This document shows, piece after piece, positions 26,243-35,390 of a stretch of 64,000 bases of DNA; the first letter of the stretch is position 1; every line of letters begins with the position of its first letter. Location: the NCBI RefSeq assembly GCF_001430825.1, contig NZ_CP010535.1:2646501-2710500 (forward strand). Direction: 5' to 3'. This stretch comes from Sediminicola sp. YIK13 (GTDB lineage: Bacteria; Bacteroidota; Bacteroidia; Flavobacteriales; Flavobacteriaceae). A program made the translations under genes and the position numbers. The notes under the pieces were generated by a model, which did no database searches, was not told where the DNA came from, and saw only the letters and a program-made list of their open reading frames with translations.

Positions 26243-27509
26243 GGTTAGTAAATTTCTGCGTTAGAACATAAACTAGCCCTAATTGTGATATCATGAGTTC
26301 AGCTAATATTGACGAGCCAGTTCCATTTGTAATCATCAATCCTATTACATAAAACAAAAATAATGGTCCCAAAAAATTTTTTTTAGAAAGAAAATAGATA
26401 GTAAAGCAAAAAAATAGTAGCCCTAAAATAAAAGATAATATTCCACCATAGGCCAGTGTTGTTATATAAAAACTTTCCGGTACACTCACATGACTTAATT
26501 CTGATCCCATAATTGTCTCTTGGGTAGATAATATATTTTCAAACCTTGTTCTGTTGTATCCTATACCAAAAATAAGTGAGGAGATATGTGTGAAAGCATA
26601 TCCAAAGTAAAGGGTCCATGTATTGAAGCGATATGAAACATTGTTGTCAACCTTCCCTCTTTCAGAAAGTGAATTTAACATATGTTCAATTTTGTTTAGC
26701 AAAACAAATTCTGGCTGCCATACAATCAAAACGACTGAAATTACTCCGAGTAATCCAACAAATAAATAGAAGGCCTTTCTATTTACTTTCAATTTAGTTA
26801 AACTGTACATTGCCGTAAAAGCAATAGTCACAAATAATAGTAATATTGTTTCTCTTGAGGTTAAAAAAGAAATATTAACCAAAATTAATACAATCAAAAA
26901 CTTTCCCTTTTTATAAAAAGATTTTTTTAATTGATATACCGAAAGGATGAATAACAATACTAGATAAGTACCATAAATACCGTGATTTCCGCCAGATCGA
27001 TAAAAATTACCCGTGGATATGTCAAAAACTATATTCCCCAATCCCGTGGGCATATATTCTGCATGCCAAGTCGTAAATGAAACAAATTCCTGCCAAGACA
27101 TTCCCAATATAGAAAACCAATAGGCATACAAGATTAAAGAAATACATATAACCCATTTACCTATTACCAAGATTTTAAAAAAAACAATTTCTTTAATTAA
27201 ATCAGACGTTAGTAATAAAAATATACTATATGCATATAATAAATATTTAAACGTTTTAATTAGCCCTATAATGTCAAAAACAAAAAATAAAGAAATTAAG
27301 CTACTTAAAACAATTACAAATAATGATAAGTTAAGGCAAATATAAGGGAGGGAATATAACGGAGTTTTCTTTTTTATATTATCAACAGATATAAATATCA
27401 CTAACAACAAGATAAATGGCTCTTGAGGTAAAATCCTGAAACCTTCGAATAATTCAATTTTGAAGAAAAAAGGTATACTTATTAAAAGTGATAATAGCCA
27501 TTTATACAT
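26229..27509 (-). CDS. Second O-antigen polymerase-like membrane protein
   Basis: 426 residues with about 11-12 hydrophobic helices and a periplasmic loop (about 325-370, GIGYNRTRFE...HVSVPESFYITTLAYGG). It differs strongly from its neighbour at 25037 but has the same general Wzy/WaaL layout, including the G-x-G before the loop. Its last codons overlap the neighbour's start, and its own start abuts the GT4 stop. Likely the repeat-unit polymerase; the ligase role cannot be excluded. Confidence 0.8.
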   Translation of the reverse strand: MYKWLLSLLISIPFFFKIELFEGFRILPQEPFILLLVIFISVDNIKKKTPLYSLPYICLNLSLFVIVLSSLISLFFVFDIIGLIKTFKYLLYAYSIFLLLTSDLIKEIVFFKILVIGKWVICISLILYAYWFSILGMSWQEFVSFTTWHAEYMPTGLGNIVFDISTGNFYRSGGNHGIYGTYLVLLFILSVYQLKKSFYKKGKFLIVLILVNISFLTSRETILLLFVTIAFTAMYSLTKLKVNRKAFYLFVGLLGVISVVLIVWQPEFVLLNKIEHMLNSLSERGKVDNNVSYRFNTWTLYFGYAFTHISSLIFGIGYNRTRFENILSTQETIMGSELSHVSVPESFYITTLAYGGILSFILGLLFFCFTIYFLSKKNFLGPLFLFYVIGLMITNGTGSSILAELMISQLGLVYVLTQKFTNLEVN

Positions 27510-28633
27510 TACAAAAGGGATTCGTATAAAAATTCATGATTGGTAATCATTTTTTCAACAGTAAAACGATCTTCAAATAATTCTAAGGATTTCCTTCCGA
27601 AAATTTCTCTTAAATCTTCATTAATGTAAATTTCCTTGATAGCCTTGGCTGCTAATTCTTCATCGTTTGAAGGGAAAACAAATCCATTTAAACCATCTAT
27701 ACACACCTCATTGTTTCCGACAACATCGGTTGCTACAATTGGTAAACCAACAGAGCACGCTTCAATCAATGCAAAAGGTAAGCCTTCCCACCTAGATGTA
27801 GAAAGATATAATTTGCTAATTGAAAAATATCTTTGAATATCAATATGACTTTTAAAGCCCACAAAATCAATATTAGTCAAACCCTCTTCTGTTGCCTTTT
27901 GATTCAATCGCTCTTTATCCTCACCATCTCCAATCCAAATAAATTTAAAATCTGAAATATCCTTCAAAATATATGCAATCTTGTACATTGAATCCATGTT
28001 TTTGGACACATCAAATCGTGATAACGTAACAATTATAAATTGATTTCCATAAAGTTCCTTTAATTTTGAATCTTCATTTTTGGACATTGAACTTATCCCA
28101 TTATAGATATGAATAGATTTTTCCTTTGTCAAAACACCATTTGACAAACAATTATTTTGCTCGCCTATAGAAACGTTTATAACCTTATCCGTAAGTGTTA
28201 ACATTAATCTTTCATACAAAAAATACATCCGTTTTTGAATAAAATTATACTTGAAAATATGAAATCCTCTATAAGCAAACACTATAGTTATTTGTGGACA
28301 AAATAATTTAACGAGTCTACCATACAGTCCTGCCCCCTTTCCATTTGCCTGAACTAATTCAATTTTATTTTTTTTTAGATATCTAACTAGATTTAATAGT
28401 GCTCTTGGGGAGAATTTACGATGTGGTAGTAACAAAATACCATTTACTCTTATATTGTCCTTCCATTTTTGGTAATATGGCTTATCTTCTGGACAAGCTA
28501 TATGAACTTCAAAATTATTGGAAATATTGTTTATCATTAAATCCATATAATTTGGAGCACCACCGTAGTCTGCTCTTACTGTAATATGCATTATCCGCTT
28601 TTTCATTTTTTTTTGTTGAGAATTAAAAATCAT
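27509..28633 (-). CDS. Glycosyltransferase family 4
   Basis: 374 residues from ATG 28633; an ATG at 28606 (MKKRIMHITVRADYGG) is an equally plausible start and closer to family N-termini. GT-B fold with GGAPNYM near the N-terminus, LSRFDVSKN, IWIGDGEDK, and the donor motif SRWEGLPFALIEACSVGLPIV (E-x7-E). It adds a sugar to the growing repeat unit in the cytoplasm. Donor not predictable. It is embedded in the AT-rich exchange cassette between polymerase and flippase genes. Confidence 0.9.
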   Translation of the reverse strand: MIFNSQQKKMKKRIMHITVRADYGGAPNYMDLMINNISNNFEVHIACPEDKPYYQKWKDNIRVNGILLLPHRKFSPRALLNLVRYLKKNKIELVQANGKGAGLYGRLVKLFCPQITIVFAYRGFHIFKYNFIQKRMYFLYERLMLTLTDKVINVSIGEQNNCLSNGVLTKEKSIHIYNGISSMSKNEDSKLKELYGNQFIIVTLSRFDVSKNMDSMYKIAYILKDISDFKFIWIGDGEDKERLNQKATEEGLTNIDFVGFKSHIDIQRYFSISKLYLSTSRWEGLPFALIEACSVGLPIVATDVVGNNEVCIDGLNGFVFPSNDEELAAKAIKEIYINEDLREIFGRKSLELFEDRFTVEKMITNHEFLYESLL

Positions 28634-28638
28634 ATTTC

Positions 28639-29862
28639 TTAAAAGAAATTCCTATAGCTTATTATATTGTAGAATAGAAACACTAATAATGTAGAAATTA
28701 AAATACCAATTATACCAAAAGGAAACACGAAAGAAAATAAATAATTAAATATAATATTTGCTATAAATCCAAAAAGAGCAATAATCAAGAGTTTATTTAC
28801 CATATTTTTTCTATAGTAGAACCTATAAAAAAGATCCCAAATCATATAAAATGGGACGATAATAATTCCTATATAGATGATTTGCTTTAACAAATTATAG
28901 TCCTCGATATTGAAAAGTTTAACTATATTTTTCTCAAATAGTTGTACTGTTATTACCAATAATATAGTTGCCAAAATAAAAAAAGGTGTAAGCTTTTTTA
29001 TTGTTGAAAGGAATATCTTGTTTATTTTTTTTACGCTATTTAATTTATTGATTTGCACAAAAAAGTTGGATTTGATATCTAAAGATTGTCTTATAATAAG
29101 GGGAGCTTTCAGTCCATACACGTAATATGTAATGCTACCATCACCTAATAGTGACAAAAAATATTTATCCGTTATATCTATTAATGCAATGATCAATAAA
29201 ATAATAAACACCTTAAAGAACATTTGAAATGATAATTTTTCATTGAAATAGTGTACCCTGCCTATTCTAAATGTCTTCAAAAAAAATTTAGAGAATATTG
29301 CGAAAAAAACAATAGTTTCAGAAATTAAAATGGATAGGGAAATAGCTATAAAAGAGTTCAATGATAAATTAGGAATCCACTCGATAAAGGAAATAAGTAA
29401 TAAAATATCGAAGATTGATATAAGCAAATAATATAATAGTACCCTGGTATTTTTAGAATTATATCTAAATATTAGTAAAAAATAATTCGAATTAATATTC
29501 ATTATTGCCCATAAAGACAAAATGCACAAGTGAATAAAGATAGATCCAAAGCCAAAGGAAAAGTAACCTATAGTAATTACGGCTGATGAAAGAATAATGG
29601 CTAATTTAGTTAATAGTATGTTAAAGCGCTTAACGAAAGATAAATTATCCTTGAACTTGTTAATTTCGGATGAATATACAATTTCAAATAAAATACTCAC
29701 TATTGCTACAACTCCAATTATGGATTTGGCAAAGAAGAAATCATCCAATATTTCCTTAGTTTCAAAAAAATAAAGCAGATAGGCTGCTCTAAATAAAACC
29801 ATAAAGGTTGTGATAATCTTTACAAAAATCTCTTTAGTTATAAAATCCACTTTTATAGCCAT
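28639..29862 (-). CDS. Wzx-like lipopolysaccharide flippase
   Basis: 407 residues, about 12 hydrophobic helices spread evenly and strongly AT-rich coding. Pattern and place among GT and polymerase genes point to the MATE/PST superfamily, which flips undecaprenyl-linked repeat units to the periplasm. No strict motif exists for the family, so the assignment rests on topology and context. Its start overlaps the previous gene by 10 bp. Confidence 0.75.
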   Translation of the reverse strand: MAIKVDFITKEIFVKIITTFMVLFRAAYLLYFFETKEILDDFFFAKSIIGVVAIVSILFEIVYSSEINKFKDNLSFVKRFNILLTKLAIILSSAVITIGYFSFGFGSIFIHLCILSLWAIMNINSNYFLLIFRYNSKNTRVLLYYLLISIFDILLLISFIEWIPNLSLNSFIAISLSILISETIVFFAIFSKFFLKTFRIGRVHYFNEKLSFQMFFKVFIILLIIALIDITDKYFLSLLGDGSITYYVYGLKAPLIIRQSLDIKSNFFVQINKLNSVKKINKIFLSTIKKLTPFFILATILLVITVQLFEKNIVKLFNIEDYNLLKQIIYIGIIIVPFYMIWDLFYRFYYRKNMVNKLLIIALFGFIANIIFNYLFSFVFPFGIIGILISTLLVFLFYNIISYRNFF

Positions 29863-30647
29863 CTTGTAAGAAAGTAATCTTTACCGTATGTTAAAATTCT
29901 TTGATGCTTATTAACTATATCATCCTCTTTCAATTTACCCAAGGCAATATAGTGATTACTGTGTCCATATTTTTTCAATAAAGAAGGTAGTTCATCAAAA
30001 ATATTACCAAAACTATTTAACATATATTCACTTGAGCCAATGAAAAAGAAGTCCTGAAGCCCTTCTTTGTCGTATGGATACCCTATTTTAATTTGACTAA
30101 CCCCTTCCTTATTATTGAATTCCTTATATTCAAATCCTTCTAAAGTTCTGTTTTTAAAACGAAGACCTAACCAATCCCCTGAATAAAAACTTGATGAATC
30201 TAGTTGAAATACGTCAAATGGACTAAGTAGTGCCATATCGAATCTTGTGATAATTATTAAATCATAGTTTATCCCTGATTGTTTTACAAGGTTACAGGCT
30301 TTTTGAAAACTATACCATCTAGAATAGATATTATTCATTCTTTTGTATTCAAAAGTTTTCCCTATAAGTTTTTTGACACTTTCCTTAATGAGCGTATAAA
30401 ATGATACGTTTTTTATGTCCTTTGAAACTTCAAACGAGTATCCTTTTGGTTTCATATACGATACTATTTCTTCTTGGAATTCGTAGGACCAGCTATGTAG
30501 AAAAATATCAAATTTGCAATTGGGATTATGTTCTATGAGATTTCTTTTTATCAAATCGAACTCTTGACGATAACCAACCTCTAAACCACCATCTTTGAAG
30601 TTTTCACCTTTAGCTATTCCATGATAACATAGTGCAATTCTCACCAC
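29853..30647 (-). CDS. Putative polysaccharide glycosyltransferase, uncharacterised
   Basis: 264 residues. IALCYHGIAKG near the N-terminus, FDIFLHSWSYEF (about 48-59), then RWYSFQKACNL and YDLIIITRFDM (about 125-141), an R-x-D segment like that of uncharacterised capsule-locus transferases. No ATG is available at the front: the frame opens with two GTG codons (30647 and 30644), one of which is probably the start. Neighbours are the flippase and a nucleotidyltransferase. It may attach the group activated by the cassette upstream; that is inference. Confidence 0.6.
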   Translation of the reverse strand: MVRIALCYHGIAKGENFKDGGLEVGYRQEFDLIKRNLIEHNPNCKFDIFLHSWSYEFQEEIVSYMKPKGYSFEVSKDIKNVSFYTLIKESVKKLIGKTFEYKRMNNIYSRWYSFQKACNLVKQSGINYDLIIITRFDMALLSPFDVFQLDSSSFYSGDWLGLRFKNRTLEGFEYKEFNNKEGVSQIKIGYPYDKEGLQDFFFIGSSEYMLNSFGNIFDELPSLLKKYGHSNHYIALGKLKEDDIVNKHQRILTYGKDYFLTRWL

Positions 30648-31388
30648 CTAATAATTTAAAGGGTTACTATGTAAGAACTTGTTTAAATCCTCTGGTGTAC
30701 CGATGCCATGCATATACTCATGGTCTATATTATGTACAACAATTTTTTTTCCATCTTTAATGGCATAATTATAAACAGGACAGGTATAAAATTCATTGTT
30801 GGATCTATCATTTTCAATAATCATATCAATTGCATAATTCACATAATCCCGTCCTTTTTTGAAATAATATAAGCCTACAGTTGCATATTCCGAAATGGCT
30901 TCTTTTTCTTTTACCTTAGTAACATATCCTTCTGTATCAAGCTGTGCAAAAGACCATTTTGGATCCCTCTCTTTATCAATAAAAGTTAAAATAGAGCCGT
31001 TTGCCTCTTTCTTGTCGCATTCAGTAATATAATTTTCTAAACTAAATTGAACTATTTGATCTGAGTTGGCTAGTAACAATGGTTGATCATTATTAATGTG
31101 TTTTCTTGCATAAAGTATTGTGCAGGCTGCTCCTTCTGTTAATTTCTCAATTGGGATAAAAACAACATTAAATTTTTCTTTAATATCATTAATCAAAGTA
31201 GATTCCATTTCTAAATGTTCCTTCCTTAAGATCAAAATAAATTTAGCATTCTTAAAGGCTAAATTTTCCATTACACGGACAATCATGGGCTTGCCCATAA
31301 CATCTATAAACGGCTTTGGCTTCAGGTAGCCCTGCTTTGAAAATCTGCTACCCGCACCTGCCATGGGAATTACAATATTAATGCTCAT
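30648..31388 (-). CDS. NTP_transferase-family nucleotidyltransferase, first of two
   Basis: 246 residues. Rossmann-like nucleotidyltransferase: IPMAGAGSRFSKQGYLKPKPF (nucleotide-binding G-x-G-x-R, here G-A-G-S-R), GAACTILYA, and LLANSDQIV (metal site). These enzymes make NDP-activated sugars or polyols from the phosphate ester. It is 245-246 residues like the enzyme at 32048 and shares the same plan (GAAC, NSD/NGDQ), so the two are paralogues. The substrate is not known; the nearby HAD and GDPD genes hint at a small phosphorylated polyol. Confidence 0.83.
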   Translation of the reverse strand: MSINIVIPMAGAGSRFSKQGYLKPKPFIDVMGKPMIVRVMENLAFKNAKFILILRKEHLEMESTLINDIKEKFNVVFIPIEKLTEGAACTILYARKHINNDQPLLLANSDQIVQFSLENYITECDKKEANGSILTFIDKERDPKWSFAQLDTEGYVTKVKEKEAISEYATVGLYYFKKGRDYVNYAIDMIIENDRSNNEFYTCPVYNYAIKDGKKIVVHNIDHEYMHGIGTPEDLNKFLHSNPLNY

Positions 31389-31710
31389 ATTTTCCTAAAT
31401 ATTTATCATTATTAACTCCTGGTATTTTAACAACAGTGGTAACAGTATCTTCCAATACTTTGAAATCAGTTGACTCATTGGGCTGAATAACAATAATATC
31501 CCCTTTGTTATATTCAATATTATTCATTAAAACCTTACCAGAAATAATTGTGGTAATTTCAGTTGCTATTTTGTGATAATGTGTTTCTTCATAATCACCT
31601 TGTTTATATTCTTTGACACCTACTTCCACTTCAGAAGTTTGGTAAACGGTGGGCTCAAAATTCCCAACAAACCATCCTTTTACCATTGAATTTAAATTTC
31701 TCTTTGTCAT
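31378..31710 (-). CDS. Small cupin-fold protein
   Basis: 110 residues, single-domain cupin. Motif 1 is EETHYHKIATEITTIISG (His-x-His with Glu), and motif 2 is MNNIEYNKGDIIVIQPNE. It overlaps the nucleotidyltransferase gene by 11 bp. In polysaccharide loci such cupins can be isomerases or binding proteins. Metal ligands are present, so catalysis is possible, but the reaction is unknown. Confidence 0.75.
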   Translation of the reverse strand: MTKRNLNSMVKGWFVGNFEPTVYQTSEVEVGVKEYKQGDYEETHYHKIATEITTIISGKVLMNNIEYNKGDIIVIQPNESTDFKVLEDTVTTVVKIPGVNNDKYLGKYEH

Positions 31711-31716
31711 ATTAAG

Positions 31717-32061
31717 CTACTTCGGTATATCTAGATATGCTCGTAATTGTTTAATTTTATATTGCTCCCAGTCCAAAATATCAACACCTTTTAATATTAC
31801 GTCATCTAAAGTGAGTACAAATTCGATTATAGTTGTGTTTCTTTCTTGAAAAATGTTCTTGGCTTTAAAAGATAAATTTTCCGATCCATTAAAAATTTCC
31901 AATATTTTTATTAGTGCATTATCCCTTCCTACCACTTTTTGGACTACAGGGTCCTCTAGGATAAACCCTTCGGTTAACAAAGCTTTTAATGAATTAATGT
32001 CTTTATTATCAAATGCCTGTATGTATTCCTCGGTTAAGTTCTTCAGATTATCTAGATTCAT
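31717..32061 (-). CDS. NTF2/SnoaL-like small protein
   Basis: 114 residues: EEYIQAFDNKDINSLKALLTEGFILEDP and VVGRDNALIKILEIF are typical of the NTF2-like cone fold. It starts 14 bp inside the end of the next gene upstream and lies 6 bp from the cupin gene. The fold covers enzymes (isomerases, hydratases) and binding proteins. No clear catalytic residue can be assigned. Confidence 0.7.
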   Translation of the reverse strand: MNLDNLKNLTEEYIQAFDNKDINSLKALLTEGFILEDPVVQKVVGRDNALIKILEIFNGSENLSFKAKNIFQERNTTIIEFVLTLDDVILKGVDILDWEQYKIKQLRAYLDIPK

Positions 32062-32785
32062 AGGTTTTTATTTTTTGTGGGGAGTAAAAAGAAAAATATC
32101 GATCGTTATCTATTTTATATGCGCCTAATTTTTTGTTTTGTAAAACAAGTTCGTTAAGACAAGGAGCTATATAGTATAATCCATTAACATTAGCATCCTT
32201 TTCTATCATTCTCATAGCTGATTCTATAAAAAGATATCCATCTTTAAAATAATAAAATCCTGCAATCGCAGATTTGCTAATTGGTCTCTTTTCTGCGGTT
32301 TCTATGATATTGTCATTTTCATCCAAGCGAACATAAGACCATCGTGGATGGACTGATTCAAATGTAGCTACACCACAGTCAAATATGTTGTTTTGAAAAA
32401 AATCAATAATATCATTATAATTTTCCTCGATTACCTGATCACCATTACAAATAATTAGCTGCCTGTCTTTATCAAGATAATCAATCGCCATTAAAGCACT
32501 ACATGCTGCCCCTTTCGTTTCATTGTCCAATTTCACTATTTCACAATTATCTTCTGTTAAAAGTCTTAATACATTGTCTATATGGTACTTTTTACAGTCT
32601 TCATTGTTAACAATGAAGATAAACTTGTTTATATGAGTAAGTTTCAAAAGTCTTTCTATAACCAATTGAATCATAGGTGTGGAATCCACATCAATCAAAG
32701 GTTTAGGAAATGGATAACTCTTATCATCAAAAAACAGACTTTTTCCCGCCAATGGTATTAATATATCAATTTTGCTCATTCTCAA
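32048..32785 (-). CDS. NTP_transferase-family nucleotidyltransferase, second of two
   Basis: 245 residues, paralogous to the gene at 30648. It begins MSKIDILIPLAGKSLFFDD..., where the usual G-x-G-x-R loop is changed to LAGKSLFF (no Arg); GAACSALMA and ICNGDQVI are kept. The altered nucleotide loop suggests a different nucleotide or substrate preference, or reduced activity. It overlaps the HAD gene by 20 bp. Probably activates the phosphorylated group made or processed by the HAD/GDPD-like neighbours; this is inference. Confidence 0.8.
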   Translation of the reverse strand: MRMSKIDILIPLAGKSLFFDDKSYPFPKPLIDVDSTPMIQLVIERLLKLTHINKFIFIVNNEDCKKYHIDNVLRLLTEDNCEIVKLDNETKGAACSALMAIDYLDKDRQLIICNGDQVIEENYNDIIDFFQNNIFDCGVATFESVHPRWSYVRLDENDNIIETAEKRPISKSAIAGFYYFKDGYLFIESAMRMIEKDANVNGLYYIAPCLNELVLQNKKLGAYKIDNDRYFSFYSPQKIKTYESR

Positions 32786-33401
32786 TTTGTATTATGTGCT
32801 TTTTAATATTCATAAAATAGACATCTTCTACAGTTTCCACTTGCATAACATGTGCTCCACTTGCTTTTGCCGCCTTAATTCCATTTTCATTATCTTCAAC
32901 AATCAAACATTCCTCAGGCTTTAATTTTAATCTAGAAATAGCCTTGATATACATTTCAGGGTCTGGTTTTCCATTAAGCACATCTTGGTTGGATATAAAA
33001 AATTCTAGATATTGATTCAAAGAAGCTCTTTCCATCATAACTTTTACAGTATTCCTAACAGAATTGGAACAAACAGCCATTTTATAGTTTTCAGATTTAA
33101 GTTTTGCCAAAGCATACTCATGGTAAAAAACTGGTTTGCATTGAGCATGTACGATTTCCATTGTATATGATTGCTTCATATTATTTATAAAATCATGAAG
33201 TTTCTTTGGTAATCCATTTTCTACAGAGAGCATTTCTAGTTTTTTTTTAGTGGGCAATCCATCATAGGTCACCAAATGATCGTATCTGCTAATTTCCAAT
33301 CCAAAAAGAGCTAATGCTTTATTCAAAGCTTCATAATGCCACTCCTTTGCGTCTATCAAAACGCCATCCATATCAAAAATAACGGCTTTAATTTTATTCA
33401 T
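32766..33401 (-). CDS. HAD-superfamily phosphatase/mutase-like (beta-phosphoglucomutase group)
   Basis: 211 residues. Motif I FDMDGVLID (Asp10, Asp12), motif II VCSNSVR, Lys in GKPDPEMY, motif III LIVEDNENG: a complete HAD active site with the small alpha-helical cap after motif I. Family members hydrolyse or isomerise phosphorylated sugars. In this cassette it sits between a nucleotidyltransferase and a GDPD-like gene, with overlaps on both sides, so it likely dephosphorylates or isomerises the precursor of a surface decoration. Confidence 0.87.
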   Translation of the reverse strand: MNKIKAVIFDMDGVLIDAKEWHYEALNKALALFGLEISRYDHLVTYDGLPTKKKLEMLSVENGLPKKLHDFINNMKQSYTMEIVHAQCKPVFYHEYALAKLKSENYKMAVCSNSVRNTVKVMMERASLNQYLEFFISNQDVLNGKPDPEMYIKAISRLKLKPEECLIVEDNENGIKAAKASGAHVMQVETVEDVYFMNIKKHIIQIENEQN

Positions 33402-34023
33402 GAAAATATTTTTTTGCTTTTAAAGGCATATCTGTGCAGATATGAATATTTAAACTATTATTAATATTGAAATTCTTTCTATAAAGACTCCATTCCTTAT
33501 CCCAACTTCTTTTATGTAATTCAGGAGAAACAATACAAACTTGCTTGTTATTTTTAAGATGATTTTGAATTATTCTAGCACTTATCCAGTTTTTCTTAAA
33601 CTCATCCAACCAAACACCATTGGCTTGATCGTAAAAAGACGGCTTGACTTCATATTCACTTTCTCTTGTGAAAAAATTCAATCCTCTTTTCATGTAACCT
33701 ACGGTGTCAGGAATTGACATGTCAAAAACAAAATAATTACTTATACCAAATTTAATAATTAACTCCTCAAGTTGCTGCTGCAATCCATCTGCCTTAATGT
33801 TCAGAGCTAATGGCAGGTTATTATCATACTGATTATATAATTGAAAAAAATCTTCAACCAACATACTATGATCATTGGCAATATCATGAGATATTACAAG
33901 TTTACCTTTAAAATCTCTTATATCTGTTTCCGTTCCAAATCCAGATGAAAAAGATCTTACGAAGGATGCTATGGTATTTTTTTCAGATTCAATTTCCCAC
34001 CAACCCCTGTGTGATAAAATCAT
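33394..34023 (-). CDS. GDPD-like (PI-PLC superfamily) phosphodiesterase
   Basis: 209 residues, shorter than typical glycerophosphodiester phosphodiesterases (about 240-250). It has MILSHRGWW (His-Arg pair), GTETDIRDF (Glu and Asp metal ligands), and VISHDIAND (second His): the main catalytic set is present. The C-terminal part is reduced. Without a signal peptide it would act in the cytosol on glycerophospho- or polyol-phospho compounds, perhaps releasing a phosphorylated polyol for the two nucleotidyltransferases. Overlaps the HAD gene by 8 bp. Confidence 0.78.
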   Translation of the reverse strand: MILSHRGWWEIESEKNTIASFVRSFSSGFGTETDIRDFKGKLVISHDIANDHSMLVEDFFQLYNQYDNNLPLALNIKADGLQQQLEELIIKFGISNYFVFDMSIPDTVGYMKRGLNFFTRESEYEVKPSFYDQANGVWLDEFKKNWISARIIQNHLKNNKQVCIVSPELHKRSWDKEWSLYRKNFNINNSLNIHICTDMPLKAKKYFHE

Positions 34024-34040
34024 TAGCCTAATTTTTAAAT

Positions 34041-34823
34041 TTATTGTAAGGACAAAACTGAATTTTTTGGCCTAGCAGCAAAACTACGATAATTATTATC
34101 TCTGACAACTGTGGCCACACTACTAAAATTGTTTTCTGCGATTATCTTCTTTGAAAAATCATACCATGTCATAGCCTCACCGTCAGTATAATGGATAATT
34201 CCATAATTAGAATCTTCAAGGCTAATTAAGCCTAAAATAAATTGTGCTAAGTTAGCCGCATTAGTAGGGCAACCAACTTGTTCATCGGTAACATATATAG
34301 TTTCCCCTTTTTCAGCCTTTTTCAGAATAGTTTTATAGAAATTCTTGCCATGTTCCTTATGGTACAACCAAGAGGTTCGAACTATATAATATTGTTTTAG
34401 TATTTCTTGAATGTGTCTTTCTCCTTCCCTTTTGGACTTCCCATATTCATTAATGGGGTTTGGAAGGTCATCAACTGTGTATGGAAGGCCCTTTTCCCCA
34501 TCGAAAACATAATCGGTTGAAATATGGATAAATACTACATTGTATTCTTTACAAGCCAAAGCCATATTTTTGACTCCCTCAGCATTAATTTTATACGCGA
34601 TTGCTGGAGTTTTTTCTGCTTGTTCCACATCCGTATAAGCGGCACAATTGATACAAAAGTCAAAATTTCCGGAACTAAAAATATCCTTGACTTGATCCCT
34701 ACTGATAATGTCCAGCTCACTTCTGTCTTTAAAGACAAATTCCAGCTCTTGGAAGTCCTTGTGTATATCCTTAAGGCTCATTCCCAATTGCCCTGAAGCT
34801 CCAGTGACTAAGACCCGCTTCAT
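34041..34823 (-). CDS. rfbD: dTDP-4-dehydrorhamnose reductase
   Basis: 260 residues, about 25 shorter at the C-terminus than usual (ending RPKNSVLSLQ). SDR motifs: GASGQLGMSL (NADPH), STDYVFDG, and YGKSKREGE (Tyr-x-x-x-Lys). Reduces dTDP-4-dehydro-L-rhamnose to dTDP-L-rhamnose, the last step of the pathway whose other genes follow upstream. Its ATG overlaps the rfbC stop by 4 bp. Confidence 0.95.
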   Translation of the reverse strand: MKRVLVTGASGQLGMSLKDIHKDFQELEFVFKDRSELDIISRDQVKDIFSSGNFDFCINCAAYTDVEQAEKTPAIAYKINAEGVKNMALACKEYNVVFIHISTDYVFDGEKGLPYTVDDLPNPINEYGKSKREGERHIQEILKQYYIVRTSWLYHKEHGKNFYKTILKKAEKGETIYVTDEQVGCPTNAANLAQFILGLISLEDSNYGIIHYTDGEAMTWYDFSKKIIAENNFSSVATVVRDNNYRSFAARPKNSVLSLQ

Positions 34824-35365
34824 AATTCCAGCTCTTTTAACAAAGGTAGCTTTAGGTCCTTTTTAGAAAGTATTAATTCTTCCTCTGCCATTTCCCAATT
34901 GATATCCAGGGCTGGATCACTATATAAGATACCTGCCTCTGATTTGGGATTGTATAACGCATCACATTTATATGAAAAGATGACATCATCTGTTAATGCC
35001 AAAAAACCATGGGCCATCCCTTTTGGTATAAAAATAGAAGTTCTATTCTCATCAGAGAGCCTCATTTTAAAATGTTTCCCGAAGGATGGACTACCTTTTC
35101 TTAAATCCACTATCACATCCAATACCTCACCCTTCACTACATGTACCAATTTTGCTTGGGCGCTATCTCCTTTTTGATAATGTAAGCCTCGTAGAACTCC
35201 TTTTTTAGAAATAGAAACATTGTCTTGAACAAAATCCACATTTTCCCCAATACTCTTATCAAACCTATCTTTATGGTACGATTCATAAAAAAGCCCCCTT
35301 TCATCCTCATATGTGATCGGCTCCAAAATATAACAACCTTTTAATGGGCTTTCAATAACTTTCAT
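34820..35365 (-). CDS. rfbC: dTDP-4-dehydrorhamnose 3,5-epimerase
   Basis: 181 residues, typical length. Cupin-type epimerase with FYESYHKDRF, LRGLHYQKG (catalytic His), GEVLDVIVDLRKGSPSFGK and FIPKGMAHGFLAL. Epimerises dTDP-4-keto-6-deoxyglucose at C3 and C5. It is coupled to rfbD and lies 25 bp after rfbA. Confidence 0.97.
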   Translation of the reverse strand: MKVIESPLKGCYILEPITYEDERGLFYESYHKDRFDKSIGENVDFVQDNVSISKKGVLRGLHYQKGDSAQAKLVHVVKGEVLDVIVDLRKGSPSFGKHFKMRLSDENRTSIFIPKGMAHGFLALTDDVIFSYKCDALYNPKSEAGILYSDPALDINWEMAEEELILSKKDLKLPLLKELEL

Positions 35366-35390
35366 GGCAACTTCTTATATCTGAATACGA

